Counted from the first letter of the stretch, positions 17,660 through 27,332 are shown. The stretch is DNA of 64,000 nt from UBA2779 sp965232615 (GCA_965232615.1 OZ246985.1:2356001-2420000); one strand, 5' to 3'. Program-made: numbers and translations. Notes: generated by a model not told the origin, from the letters alone.

Positions 17660-19261
17660 ATGAAAAGAATCCTCACGGTCTTCTTTCTTATGATGACTGG
17701 CACTTTCATCTGTGCAGGTAGTGAAATCACATTGGAAGCCATTGTTGGAAATGGCTCCAGATTTCCCGGTGTGTCCACAAACATGCGTGCCATGTCCAAT
17801 TCTTTTCCTCCAGGAACCATGCTACAGGTAACAAAACTTGGAAGTGAGTCAAGCGTTGAAGTTGAAGTTGTAAGCCGTCACACCCTATCCGCCATGCACA
17901 TACTGATTGAAGAATCGGCGGCTGCGGCAATCGGCTTACCAAAAGATCGACCATTTCCTGTACTGGTCGTGCCGGTATCCAATACTCTGGTATCCAGACC
18001 TTTACCGTTTCAGAGTTATGATTATCTTACCAGTCGGGATCCCGATATAAACCCAACAGCCGAATCGTACATGCTGGGAGTCGAGTCCACCCCTCCGCCA
18101 GTCACCGATATGGATGATGATCCCCCACAGGTTCAGCCAGTTGAGCCTGTAGAGGATTCTTCTGATGAGGAACACATCGACATTGTTGAAGATACAAGTA
18201 ACGAATCAGTCAGTGATATACCAGTGGAACCTCCATTCGTTGAGGATAAACTGGCTGACGTCGCACCAGATGAACCTGATACAACTGATTCTGATATGGA
18301 CGCCTATCCTTCATCCCTCCTGGATATCCATGAGGGATTTGAAGGAGAATTGGCAGAAGAACCGGTTAACGAATACGGAGATGAAATTGCAGGAGAATTT
18401 TCCGAGTTCTCTTCTGAAGGCACGACAGAAGAGAAAACCCTGCTCCCTCCTGTCGTAAGTGTCCCCCCCTATGATGATATCTCAGATATTGATCAAAACC
18501 CGGTCCCTGTATTCGATCTGTCAGAAAATGATGAACCGGAGATTCCGGAATCAGGAACTGATGAGCCACCTGTCATGGATGATGAAGCATTGGAATCATA
18601 CCCACTTTTCACAGACGGAAGTCCCATCATTGCAGAGGATGATTATTTCCTGACTGATGATAGTAATACAGATGAAGAAACTGAGCCCCTGATTGATGAT
18701 GACAGCCTCTATTCTGATCAAGAAGAACCCTTCCTCGTGAAAGATGACTCAACGATTCAGGACGATGATATTGAGAACAAGGAGTATATCCTGATTGCAG
18801 CAGAACCCAGTCCACCAGATCCTGTAGACACTTCGGAATGGGATGATGATGTATCAGATAACAATGAATCATTCATAGACGATGGTCTTCTGTCTGATAC
18901 AGACCCATTAACAGACTCGTCAGACCCACTGATTGACACGACAATCATCGACAATGCACCAATAACTGACAATACAATGCTGTTTGATGATTGGGTAGAA
19001 ACGCTTGGATTGAATCAAGTTGCTCCAGGCACCAACAAGTACTATGTGCAAATCGGCGCATACAATGATATCGATGTTATGAAGGACACGATTGACCGAA
19101 TAATAATGAACTCACCAGAGTACCCATTGAGCTATAAAAGGAATGAAGAAGGTACAATCTATCGTCTGTTGATCGGCCCCCTCTTTTCAGCAGAAAAAGC
19201 TGTAGTCTTACGAACGATCCATGCCACGATATCTCCAGACGCATTTCATTACGCTCCATAA
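17660..19261 (+). CDS. Secreted RlpA-like/SPOR protein with long acidic linker
   Basis: 533 residues. Signal peptide MKRILTVFFLMMTGTFICAG. An N-terminal segment (about 21-105: FPPGTMLQVTKLGSESSVEVEVV...IEESAAAAIGL) resembles the double-psi beta-barrel of RlpA. A very acidic, Asp/Glu/Pro-rich linker of about 330 residues follows. The last 75 residues (YYVQIGAYNDIDVMKDTIDRI...YRLLIGPLFSAEKA) form a SPOR domain, which binds denuded septal glycan. A division-site or envelope role is inferred. GGAGG lies 8 bases before the ATG at 17660; the earlier in-frame ATG at 17639 lacks such a site. RlpA's catalytic Asp and His are not obvious. Confidence 0.75.
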   Translation: MKRILTVFFLMMTGTFICAGSEITLEAIVGNGSRFPGVSTNMRAMSNSFPPGTMLQVTKLGSESSVEVEVVSRHTLSAMHILIEESAAAAIGLPKDRPFPVLVVPVSNTLVSRPLPFQSYDYLTSRDPDINPTAESYMLGVESTPPPVTDMDDDPPQVQPVEPVEDSSDEEHIDIVEDTSNESVSDIPVEPPFVEDKLADVAPDEPDTTDSDMDAYPSSLLDIHEGFEGELAEEPVNEYGDEIAGEFSEFSSEGTTEEKTLLPPVVSVPPYDDISDIDQNPVPVFDLSENDEPEIPESGTDEPPVMDDEALESYPLFTDGSPIIAEDDYFLTDDSNTDEETEPLIDDDSLYSDQEEPFLVKDDSTIQDDDIENKEYILIAAEPSPPDPVDTSEWDDDVSDNNESFIDDGLLSDTDPLTDSSDPLIDTTIIDNAPITDNTMLFDDWVETLGLNQVAPGTNKYYVQIGAYNDIDVMKDTIDRIIMNSPEYPLSYKRNEEGTIYRLLIGPLFSAEKAVVLRTIHATISPDAFHYAP

Positions 19262-19271
19262 TCTGCCTACA

Positions 19272-19284
19272 GGGCACCTCTAAA
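19272..19284. repeat. Solo family 1 end
   Basis: GGGCACCTCTAAA, identical to the outer end of family 1 elements, lies 10 bases after the SPOR gene stop. No partner end or hairpin unit is nearby, so this is a remnant or a one-ended deletion product. The rest of the 19262-19548 gap shows only the unlikely 42-codon minus-strand ORF noted elsewhere. Confidence 0.5.
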
Positions 19285-19548
19285 GAAAATCTGAGCAAGG
19301 TATTCAGCAGCAGCTGGAAATTGAGACTTAAGATCATTCAGATTCAATTCCTGCTCCCATATCGCATCATCAATTCGCCTACTCTGAATTGACATCTCCT
19401 ATTGCCTTATCTGGTGAATATATGCAATTTCAAAATTACAGAGTCGTTTACACGTCTTGACCATCCTGCTGTCGATGTCAAAAATATGCAAATGCTCTAT
19501 CCTGCCGGATCACATCATAATTATCTCCAACCCGGAAATATCGCCATC

Positions 19549-20562
19549 ATGATATGCCTCATAATGGGTATTTCCTGTACCAGGCAAAGCTTCGCCGGGA
19601 AGTACATTGAGCAAAGTCAATTTCTTCTTGATACAGTTACAACAATAAAAATCTACAATTACAGGGATGAGAAACTTTTAACAGATGCATTCGGCAGAAT
19701 TGCCGCTTTTGAAAAAGAACTGAGCCGTTACCATTTCGAGAGTGATGTCTCAAAAATAAACAATGCAGACGCGGGGACTCTGGTCAAGACTGGAAGTAAT
19801 GTAATTCAGATTCTGAGTACAGCTATTCGATACGCAGAGATTTCAGGGGGAGCCTTTGATCCCTCAATAGGCCCTCTTGTTGATCTCTGGGGATTCGGCA
19901 GGAAAAATCCACAGATACCCAGTGCTCAAGAATTAAAAAGGGTACTACCTCTGGTCAACTTCAGGGAAATTCATATCAATTCTGAAACAGAGGAAGCAGG
20001 TTTTAATAAACCAGAAATGAGGCTTGATTTGGGGGGGATTACTAAGGGCTGGATAGCGGATGAAATTGCCCGCTACCTGATTGATAATGGTGCTGAACAC
20101 TTCATCATCGATCTTGGGGGAAATGTAAGGCTAGCTGGAGGTAAACCCGATGGTGCGAGTTTTGTCATTGGTTTGCAGGATCCTTTTAATGATAGGGGCA
20201 GTTACATGGGGTTATTGACCCTGAAAGAGGGTTCCATTATTACTTCGGGCGTGTATGAAAGGTATTTTGAAATTGATGGAATTCGTTATCATCACATTCT
20301 TGATACAAAGACCGGTTATCCAGTGGAAAACATGCTTGCCTCAGTCACAATAATCAGTCCTTATTCCATGGATGGTGATGCCCTTTCAACAGCCATTTTC
20401 GCTCTGGGACTGCAGGCTGGATTGGAAATGGTTATGAATCTGAAGGACATTGAGGCTGTATTCATTACCAGGCAGAAAAACATCATTGTCACACCCGCCA
20501 TTGCCTCATCTTTTGAAGCAGAAGAAGGGATTTCAGTACAGGTTCATTCTGAACGGGAATGA
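19549..20562 (+). CDS. apbE: FAD:protein FMN transferase ApbE (likely lipoprotein)
   Basis: Covalently attaches FMN to threonines of target flavoproteins such as Rnf/Nqr subunits, on the outer face of the membrane. Seen: LSRYHFESDVSKIN, GAFDPSIGPLVDLWGF, the conserved LDLGGITKGWIADEIARYL, FIIDLGGNVRLAGG, and YRYHHILDTKTGYPVE with the C-terminal Mg/FAD site GDALSTAIFALG. A lipobox-like LIMGISC lies close to the N-terminus. The start is uncertain: ATG at 19549 (taken here), ATG at 19486 or TTG at 19402 are in frame and none has a strong ribosome site. A full signal peptide would fit better with 19486. Confidence 0.85.
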   Translation: MICLIMGISCTRQSFAGKYIEQSQFLLDTVTTIKIYNYRDEKLLTDAFGRIAAFEKELSRYHFESDVSKINNADAGTLVKTGSNVIQILSTAIRYAEISGGAFDPSIGPLVDLWGFGRKNPQIPSAQELKRVLPLVNFREIHINSETEEAGFNKPEMRLDLGGITKGWIADEIARYLIDNGAEHFIIDLGGNVRLAGGKPDGASFVIGLQDPFNDRGSYMGLLTLKEGSIITSGVYERYFEIDGIRYHHILDTKTGYPVENMLASVTIISPYSMDGDALSTAIFALGLQAGLEMVMNLKDIEAVFITRQKNIIVTPAIASSFEAEEGISVQVHSERE

Positions 20563-20694
20563 AACCAGGCAGGTACGTCCTGTATCAGGAACCACATCCC
20601 TTCTTCCAGTACGAGTGCTTTGTACAGCTTCAATTTTCGCATCCATGCGGCGTTGGATATAGAACCATAAATCCTCATGTGCCTCAGGCACACT

Positions 20695-20769
20695 GGAGCA
20701 AGTAGGAGGCTTGCTCCTGGAGAGAAAGGGCAGATATCGAGCCGTGAGGTGTAAGTCCGGCAGACTCCT
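20695..20769. repeat. Family 2 repeat end fragment with adjacent hairpin
   Basis: The right-hand end of family 2 (GAGCCGTGAGGTGTAAGTCC then GGCAGACTCCT, ending at 20769) is preceded by a perfect 8-bp hairpin, GGAGCAAG...CTTGCTCC (20695-20717). The outermost bases of the element form part of the TAG stop of the outer-membrane protein gene on the minus strand. The left half of the element is not recognisable. Confidence 0.6.
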
Positions 20770-21757
20770 AGAAATGCACACCAAAGAAGAGAATAAAAGC
20801 TAAGAGATTCCGCTGTCCGTCTGCTTCATCAAACCCCCACCAGTCAAGCCTGGCTCCTGCATGAGTATTCTTAAAACGCCAGGCTATATCAACTCGATAG
20901 TGAAAACTTTCAATCAATTGCACCCCAATGGTACTATGAATACGAATCCCGGCACTGAAGACCAGATTCTCCAATCCAGAAACTTCAAAGAGATGATACA
21001 AAAGAGGATCCGCAATCCATAAACCAAGGTACAATCCGAAGTTGTTACCAACAGTTTGACTTTCAAAATCCTTGTTTGTATGCAGAGAAGCTCCAAAATC
21101 AAGGCCAATTTCCAGCCGTGATAGTTGACTTTCCGCCAGAAACCCCCTGAGATTTATTCCCAGATCAAGCGTGTTAAATAGCCGTGTGGGTTCAGAAGGA
21201 GTCCATGAGTAACCCGAACTGCGAAAATTGAACCCTGGACTTCGACCGAGAAAGGGTAGCCAATAGCGTAGATCCACCCCCAACGCGGAACCGATAAACA
21301 CATCAAGAGACGACCAGGTGTTCTGTATCCTGCTGATAACAGGATCATTGACAAATAAAGACAAGTCAATATCTCCACGGAATTGATCTCGAAACTGACC
21401 AGGATCACGGCGGATTCCCTGTTCATCTCTCTCAATGACAAACCTGGGTGTATCCTGGACATCAGGATCACTATCAGGAGATTTATTCTCTACCGGGAGT
21501 TTTCGCCCCTCATCCAGGGCTTTCAGTTCATTGATGGAAGTCCTGTAGGACTGAATTCTTGAATCATCCGGTGCTATTAATTCTGCCTGATCAAGTGCAG
21601 ACAATGCTCCGTTCCAGTCCCCTTCAGCAGCAAGATTCAAAGACTGTTCCAACAATCGATCCAGTTCAGAATCAACTTCTTCATCGACTGCGGTTTGGGC
21701 GATTAAAAGCGGAGTCATACCGGAGAGCAGGATGACAACCAGGATGATATCCTTCAT
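20768..21757 (-). CDS. Predicted outer-membrane beta-barrel protein with TPR-like N-terminus
   Basis: 329 residues. Signal peptide MKDIILVVILLSGMTPLLIAQ. Residues about 25-75 (LDRLLEQSLNLAAEGDWNGALSALDQAELIAPDDSRI) form one or two TPR-like helical hairpins. The rest (about 130-329) is rich in alternating hydrophobic/aromatic strands (VDLRYWLPFLG, LGINLRGFLAES, NNFGLYLGLWIAD, RVDIAWRFKN) and ends in Phe, typical of a barrel. No family was recognised. It lies 8 bases after aat on the same strand. Its TAG stop is formed with the family 2 repeat end. Confidence 0.65.
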   Translation of the reverse strand: MKDIILVVILLSGMTPLLIAQTAVDEEVDSELDRLLEQSLNLAAEGDWNGALSALDQAELIAPDDSRIQSYRTSINELKALDEGRKLPVENKSPDSDPDVQDTPRFVIERDEQGIRRDPGQFRDQFRGDIDLSLFVNDPVISRIQNTWSSLDVFIGSALGVDLRYWLPFLGRSPGFNFRSSGYSWTPSEPTRLFNTLDLGINLRGFLAESQLSRLEIGLDFGASLHTNKDFESQTVGNNFGLYLGLWIADPLLYHLFEVSGLENLVFSAGIRIHSTIGVQLIESFHYRVDIAWRFKNTHAGARLDWWGFDEADGQRNLLAFILFFGVHF

Positions 21758-21765
21758 TACTTACC

Positions 21766-22494
21766 TCAATGCGATACCTGACGAAGTGTGTTCCACAGGA
21801 GGGATTCAGGAAAGTCTGGAAACAAAGAGGCCCAGGAGCCGATCACTGTTCTTTCCTGTAGCTCATTTTGAAGAACGCTCAGAAAGTCTTCTCTTGACAT
21901 GATTGAAGCACCAAAAGAAGCAAGATGAGGTGTTGGCTGTTGGCAGTCAATCAGGCCGAAACCTGCATCCTGGAGAAATCCCACAAGGGCAGTAAATGCA
22001 ATTTTCGATGCATCTGTTTCTCGATGAAACATTGATTCACCGCTGAAACATCCTCCAAGCGATACCCCATATAACCCTCCAGCAAGTTTACCATCGTCGT
22101 TCCAGGATTCCACTGAATGGGCATATCCCAACTCATGTAGTTCGCAGTACGCATCCACCATATCATTCGTTATCCAGGTTCCATCCTGATCTGGTCTGTA
22201 AACTTCCCGACAGCTTAAAATCACCTGCTCAAAATCACAGTCCAGAGTTAATCCATACGTGCTTTTCCTGATACTCCTTTCAAGTCTTCTCGATATTCTA
22301 ATTTTCGAAGGAATTAAAACAGCTCTGTTAAACAGCGACCACCAGGTGATAGGCTGTCCATCAATATACCAGGGGAAGATACCATTTCTGTAAGCTTCGA
22401 GCAGAGTGGCAGGAGAAAGATCACCTCCTAGTGCAACTATTTCGCTCTGAACACTGAGTGGATCAGGGAAACGACCTCCCAATTCAAGCAACAT
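21766..22494 (-). CDS. aat: Leucyl/phenylalanyl-tRNA--protein transferase
   Basis: Adds Leu/Phe from tRNA to N-terminal Arg/Lys, creating N-degrons for ClpS/ClpAP. 242 residues, normal length. Motifs: FPDPLSVQSEIVALGGDLSPATLLEAYRNGIFPWY, ITWWSLFNRAVLIP, CREVYRPDQDGTWITNDMVDAYCELHELGYAHSVE and GGLYGVSLGGCFSGESMFHRETDASKIAF. It overlaps the end of clpA by 11 bases, so the writer enzyme and the degradation machinery are coupled. Confidence 0.95.
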   Translation of the reverse strand: MLLELGGRFPDPLSVQSEIVALGGDLSPATLLEAYRNGIFPWYIDGQPITWWSLFNRAVLIPSKIRISRRLERSIRKSTYGLTLDCDFEQVILSCREVYRPDQDGTWITNDMVDAYCELHELGYAHSVESWNDDGKLAGGLYGVSLGGCFSGESMFHRETDASKIAFTALVGFLQDAGFGLIDCQQPTPHLASFGASIMSREDFLSVLQNELQERTVIGSWASLFPDFPESLLWNTLRQVSH

Positions 22495-24886
22495 TTACCT
22501 GTGTGTGGATAACTATTTCATCATTCTCCAAATCAGCCACAGCCCTGCCGCCTGAAGTAAGGGAACCGAACAGTACCTCATCAACAAAGAATCCCTTAAT
22601 CTTTTCTTCCACCAGGCGCATAATGTTGCGTGCTCCATACTCAGGAGAATACCCCTTCTCGGCAATCCAGCGGACAGCAGCATCAGTGACTGCAAGCTCG
22701 ACATTTTTTGGTTTCAGCATTTCACGGAATAAATCAATTTCCTTATGGACAATATTCTCAACAATTTCCATACTCAGATGTCCAAATTTAACCACTTTAT
22801 CAAGTCTGTTTCGAAATTCAGGGGAAAACACTTTTGCCACAGCATCATCCATAGCTCCTGAATTCACCTCTCCTCCACCAAATCCAATCTTCGGTTTTCC
22901 AATTTCCCGGGCACCGGCATTTGAGGTCATAATAATGATAACATTCCTAAAATCAGCCTGACGGCCCGTGTTATCGGTCAACGTCGCGTAATCCATCATC
23001 TGGAGAAGAACATTGAAAATATCTGGATGTGCTTTTTCAATCTCATCAAGTAGCAACACTGCGTGAGGAGTTTTCCGAATGGCTTCTGTGAGTATTCCCC
23101 CATCATCATAGCCAACATAGCCGGGAGGAGAACCTATCAGTCGGCTGATTGTATGTTTTTCCTGATACTCACTCATATCGAATCGATGCAGGGTAATCCC
23201 CAATTCCTCAGCAAGGCTCCGTGCCAACTCGGTTTTTCCAACACCTGTGGGTCCAACAAAAAGGAAACTGGCCACTGGCTTGTCTGGTTTGCGGAATCCC
23301 GCCCTGGAGCGCTTAATGGCTGTTGTGACATCTTCCACTGCTTCGATTTGACCAAAGATTCTGGCTTTCAGTGCATCGGTCAGGTGCATGAGTTTGTCAG
23401 TTTCACTGGCATTGATTGATTTCTCCGGAATACGAGCAATTTTCGCAATAACTTTTTCAATGTCTTTAACGCTGACTACTGGCAGATGTCCATGGGGAGT
23501 CTGCACCTGCAGATCGGTGGAGTCGGCATTCAATTTGGCCAATTCCTGATTGTTCGACACAGCAGCCGGCATTTGAGGATTGGAATCAGAATCTCCTTCA
23601 TCCAGCTCCTTTTTCGACGGTGGGGCTATATCCTCCTGGAGACGTTTCCAGGCCCCTGCCTCATCAATTATATCAATAGCCTTATCCGGAAGGTATTTCT
23701 CATTGATAAACTGATCGGAAAGATCAATGGCAGCTCTGAGAGCCTCATCATCATACGAAACTCCATGATGGGTTTCATAAACCCCGCGCAAACCAAGGAG
23801 TATTCGATAAGTTTCATCTGGAGTTGTGGGAGGAATCTCAATTCTTTGAAATCTCCTGGCCAGAGCATGATCCTTTTCAAAAAACTTGCTGAATTCCTTA
23901 TAGGTAGTTGAACCGATACATCGAATTTTTCCCGTCATCAAGGCTGGTTTAAGAAGATTGGAGGCATCCATACTCCCTCCGGAAGTGGCTCCTGCTCCGA
24001 TAACAGTGTGAATTTCATCAATGAAGAGAATTACATTGCCGCGTTCTTCCAGCTCAATGAGGATTTTTTTTATCCTTTCCTCAAAGTCTCCCCGATAACG
24101 AGTCCCCGCCAGTAATGCCCCCATATCCAAAGACCATATTCTGAAATTTTGAAGAAATGCCGGAGCTTCAGCATTCGCTATCAGATTTGCCAATCCTTCG
24201 GTTACAGCCGTTTTTCCAACACCCGGTTCACCGACATGAACTGGATTATTCTTCAAGCGTCGACTCAATACCTGCAGGGTTCGCTCTATTATGTCTTCAC
24301 GGCCTGTCAGTACTTCTAATTCTCCTGCTTCAGCTTTGGCTGTAAGATCAACGGCATATTTCTCCAGAAAACCAGTTTTTTTCTTCCGGGATGTCCCTCC
24401 ATGGTCTTCTTCATCAATATCCAGGCTGTGTTCATCCTGAGAGTTGTTATTTTTATCAAATTCTTCCTCTTCAGGGTGAGAAATAACTTCCAGCAGCCTG
24501 ATCCGGGTAATGCCTGATTTCCTGAGAAAATATGAGGTGTAGGATTCTTCCAGATCAAAGAGAGATACCAATAAATCGGCCGAGGTGATTTCCTCTTTTT
24601 CCGCGACAGTGGAATGGACAACTGCCCTGCTGATAACGGTCTCCCATCCAGTTGTAGGAATGGGATCAGCATCTTTTACAAGTTGTATGTTCTTGAGAAA
24701 GAAGTCCTTGATTTCTTCCTGTATCTCCCTGGGGTTGGCATCACAGGACTCAACAATTTTCCGGGGCTTATCATACTCAAGAGCAACGAATAAAAGATGT
24801 TCGGGTGTCAGATATTCGTGATTCATGCTTTTTGCAGTTGTATAAGCGTCTTCAAAAATACCATTTACTTCCAATGTCGGTTTCAA
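22484..24886 (-). CDS. clpA: ATP-dependent Clp protease ATPase subunit ClpA
   Basis: Unfoldase feeding ClpP. 800 residues. Clp N-domain (about 1-145), a charged linker with a run of Asn/Asp/Glu, D1 AAA domain with Walker A GEPGVGKT and FIDEIHTVIGAG, and D2 domain with GPTGVGKTELARSLAEE, LLDEIEKAHPDIFN and the sensor/arginine-finger block STDxxLRRD-like PEFRNRLDK. An insertion rich in Pro/Asp (about 425-460) separates D1 and D2. It lies 2 bases after clpS. No clpP is present in the window. Confidence 0.94.
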   Translation of the reverse strand: MKPTLEVNGIFEDAYTTAKSMNHEYLTPEHLLFVALEYDKPRKIVESCDANPREIQEEIKDFFLKNIQLVKDADPIPTTGWETVISRAVVHSTVAEKEEITSADLLVSLFDLEESYTSYFLRKSGITRIRLLEVISHPEEEEFDKNNNSQDEHSLDIDEEDHGGTSRKKKTGFLEKYAVDLTAKAEAGELEVLTGREDIIERTLQVLSRRLKNNPVHVGEPGVGKTAVTEGLANLIANAEAPAFLQNFRIWSLDMGALLAGTRYRGDFEERIKKILIELEERGNVILFIDEIHTVIGAGATSGGSMDASNLLKPALMTGKIRCIGSTTYKEFSKFFEKDHALARRFQRIEIPPTTPDETYRILLGLRGVYETHHGVSYDDEALRAAIDLSDQFINEKYLPDKAIDIIDEAGAWKRLQEDIAPPSKKELDEGDSDSNPQMPAAVSNNQELAKLNADSTDLQVQTPHGHLPVVSVKDIEKVIAKIARIPEKSINASETDKLMHLTDALKARIFGQIEAVEDVTTAIKRSRAGFRKPDKPVASFLFVGPTGVGKTELARSLAEELGITLHRFDMSEYQEKHTISRLIGSPPGYVGYDDGGILTEAIRKTPHAVLLLDEIEKAHPDIFNVLLQMMDYATLTDNTGRQADFRNVIIIMTSNAGAREIGKPKIGFGGGEVNSGAMDDAVAKVFSPEFRNRLDKVVKFGHLSMEIVENIVHKEIDLFREMLKPKNVELAVTDAAVRWIAEKGYSPEYGARNIMRLVEEKIKGFFVDEVLFGSLTSGGRAVADLENDEIVIHTQVNVA

Positions 24887-24888
24887 TT

Positions 24889-25206
24889 CTATGCCCTTTC
24901 TATAATACTCTTGAGGGGGAACTCCCGTTTACGTGCGAGCATTTCTACTTGAGTAACTTTTGTTTGACCTATGTCGTAAGGATACAAGCCAACTATCCCC
25001 CGACCATTTTTATGAACTTCCATCATAATCCTGGTAGCATCGATGGGAGACTTATGGAATATAGAAACAAGTACCTCAACAACGAAATCTCTTGTGGTAT
25101 AATCATCATTCAGGAGGATAACACGCCACATATCCGGTCCCTTTACATCATCCCGGACATCTTCAAGTAGATCACCCTCCCCATTATCCCTGAAACTATC
25201 ATTCAT
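24889..25206 (-). CDS. clpS: ATP-dependent Clp protease adaptor ClpS
   Basis: N-degron recognition adaptor for ClpA. About 105 residues. Seen: WRVILLNDDYTTRDFVVEVLVSIFHKSPIDATRIMMEVHKNGRGIVG, matching the ClpS core including the NDD(Y/F)T loop of the hydrophobic pocket, and Cys replaced by Leu/Tyr in the later part (GLYPYDIGQTK). ATG at 25206 is preferred; a TTG at 25224 is also in frame. It is the first gene of clpS-clpA-aat. Confidence 0.93.
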   Translation of the reverse strand: MNDSFRDNGEGDLLEDVRDDVKGPDMWRVILLNDDYTTRDFVVEVLVSIFHKSPIDATRIMMEVHKNGRGIVGLYPYDIGQTKVTQVEMLARKREFPLKSIIERA

Positions 25207-25286
25207 ACTGATATGATAGTACAAATTTCAGGGAAAATAATCAATATTTTTTGTGATAAGCGGCAAAACAATCGGAAACACCATCC

Positions 25287-27332
25287 CTATCGCAGAGGTG
25301 AAAACATCCCTGATTCACCTCGGCCACTCTTACCGATATAATCGACCTGAATTGAGACCGGAAGATAGCGTCGTCCATAACCACTTGATTGAGAGCTCTT
25401 CCAGGTGACAGTATAACGCCCGATACCAGTATCCCTCAATCTTTTAACGATAGCGGCACTTCCCTCAGGTTGAAAGAGATAGCTTGATTCACCACCTGTT
25501 TCCTTTACTATGTAATCAAGTTCCAAGCTGATGACGCTGTTACTCGCATACACAGTATCAAAGATGATACCATTGTTGGCCATAAGCCGTGCTGTCTCAA
25601 CCAGCCCGTATGTATCAAATGCGGTAGCGGCAGGGGGGTTGGAAATAAAAGCGATGACTGACTTCCTAATTCTTTCCGGTGCGATCTGATTGACTGCAAG
25701 CCTGAGAGCTTCATCCCAGGGAACACTCCGTGCACCGGATTTGGAAGCAATTTCAGAGAATACAGCCTCATATACCGAACCTGCCGGTATTTCATGCAGA
25801 ACAGGTGTTTCTGTAGCCGCAACCAGGGAAAACTCATCACCAGCAACAGCAACACTCATCATATCCTCAATACTGTTCAACAGATAATCCACTGAGTTAG
25901 AATTACCGGACGCATCAACAACGGCAACAATGGAAACAGAGGAGCTTTTAAAGGACTGCCAGTCAAGTAGAGGTGTTCCAATGAGATTGTCTCCCTCGAA
26001 TACAAGGAAGTTTCCTGCATTGAGACCTGTAACAGGATTCCCGGCTCTATCCTGTACCGTGAAATCTACAAAAATATCAGGATAGGCATCTGCCCGAACT
26101 CTGTTCAGTGTAACATCCAAACCACCATAGAGGGTTGAGAGAGATGTGAGAAGTGTCACTCGGTTTGAGCCAAAATCACACACCGCAAGATGGCCATTCT
26201 CATCGAAAGACAGTGTGGTAATGCGATGAGCCCCTCCACTGAGAGACGTTTCCAGTGAAAGCTCCCCGGATACAGGATTGACTTTGAATATATTCCCACC
26301 ATCAGCAATCAGAATGGATTGACCATGCACTGTAAGACCCTCAGGATTTTCCAATCTCTCAGTGACCAACGGTCCAAGATGATTACCGGAAGTATCAAAG
26401 ACATCAATCCGTGCAGCCAGAGAATCAGCGACATAAACTCTATCCTCAATGCATACAATACCCGATGGTCCCTGAAACCCGGCAAAGCTGCTCCCGGCTT
26501 CAATATTCAAGATATGAGTACCATCCAAACGCCATTTGGCGACACGCTTATTCCCCCAATCGCTTATATAGACATAAAGGCCATCAGGAGACAAAGCCAT
26601 GTACTGGGGACCCAGGAACTGATCCGCACCCACACCAGACTCCCCCCATGATTCAACTTTGTTGCCTTTGTTCAAACCTGTGGTGTTCATCAGTGATAAG
26701 CGGTCGGCCTGGTACTCGCTGATTAAAAGCCGGCCATCACCAATGGGAAGAACATCATAAGGTCGATCCAAACCTTCCAGACCTCCCGTAAAACGGTCCC
26801 TCAGTGAACCATTAGCGTCGAGAATCACCACTTGACCACTGGTATATGAACTGATGACCAGAGAGCCGGATTTGTCATTCAGGCTCTGAACTGAAGATGA
26901 GAGTTTGAATAGTGAATTCAGCTCATCTCCACCCTGAAAAGTGGCAAGAGGAATCCATTCATCTTCAGATGGAAATACATTCTCTCCAGTGAGGCGATTC
27001 CTCAGCTGCTCTGCTCGATGTCCAATATAGGTCGAAGTACTGCCTTCTTCAATCAATTCTTCCCAGATCCTGAGAGCGGCATCCTCCATGCCTGATTTCC
27101 AATAAGCTCTTCCAAGCCACTCCTTTATGGCTGGATCAGTTGGATTCAGGGAAAGAGCTCTCTCCATTGCAAGAAGTGATTTCCCCGGGAATCCATCATT
27201 ATAGGCAATAACCCCCCATCGCCATTCATCAAGAGATTTCATTGCCTCATAGCTTATTTCCTGGGCCTGAATCACACCTGTTAAAAAAATTAAGAGAAAA
27301 AACTGATTAATTGTGGACTTTCTTCTTATCAT
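25287..27332 (-). CDS. Secreted protein with TPR, NHL-like propeller and VWA-like domains
   Basis: 681 residues. Signal peptide (STINQFFLLIFLTGVIQAQ). Residues about 35-100 are TPR-like (SLLAMERALSLNPTDPAIKEWLGRAYWKSGMEDAALRIWEEL). About 145-395 form an NHL-type beta-propeller with repeated DxxGNxxV..D-like blades (GPQYMALSPDGLYVYISDWGNKRVAKW, VYVADSLAARIDVFD). About 415-660 resembles a von Willebrand A fold (SVSIVAVVDASGNS, FSLVAATETPVL, KSVIAFISNPPAA) with a degenerate MIDAS (DASGN rather than DxSxS). Surface protein-interaction role inferred. Its start overlaps the TPR gene by 26 bases. Confidence 0.75.
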   Translation of the reverse strand: MIRRKSTINQFFLLIFLTGVIQAQEISYEAMKSLDEWRWGVIAYNDGFPGKSLLAMERALSLNPTDPAIKEWLGRAYWKSGMEDAALRIWEELIEEGSTSTYIGHRAEQLRNRLTGENVFPSEDEWIPLATFQGGDELNSLFKLSSSVQSLNDKSGSLVISSYTSGQVVILDANGSLRDRFTGGLEGLDRPYDVLPIGDGRLLISEYQADRLSLMNTTGLNKGNKVESWGESGVGADQFLGPQYMALSPDGLYVYISDWGNKRVAKWRLDGTHILNIEAGSSFAGFQGPSGIVCIEDRVYVADSLAARIDVFDTSGNHLGPLVTERLENPEGLTVHGQSILIADGGNIFKVNPVSGELSLETSLSGGAHRITTLSFDENGHLAVCDFGSNRVTLLTSLSTLYGGLDVTLNRVRADAYPDIFVDFTVQDRAGNPVTGLNAGNFLVFEGDNLIGTPLLDWQSFKSSSVSIVAVVDASGNSNSVDYLLNSIEDMMSVAVAGDEFSLVAATETPVLHEIPAGSVYEAVFSEIASKSGARSVPWDEALRLAVNQIAPERIRKSVIAFISNPPAATAFDTYGLVETARLMANNGIIFDTVYASNSVISLELDYIVKETGGESSYLFQPEGSAAIVKRLRDTGIGRYTVTWKSSQSSGYGRRYLPVSIQVDYIGKSGRGESGMFSPLR

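Noticed and set aside
19267..19395. 42-codon minus-strand ORF ending in the solo family 1 end
   Set aside because: AGGAG directly abuts the ATG, too close for normal initiation; no similarity recognised. It may be the remains of a broken gene.
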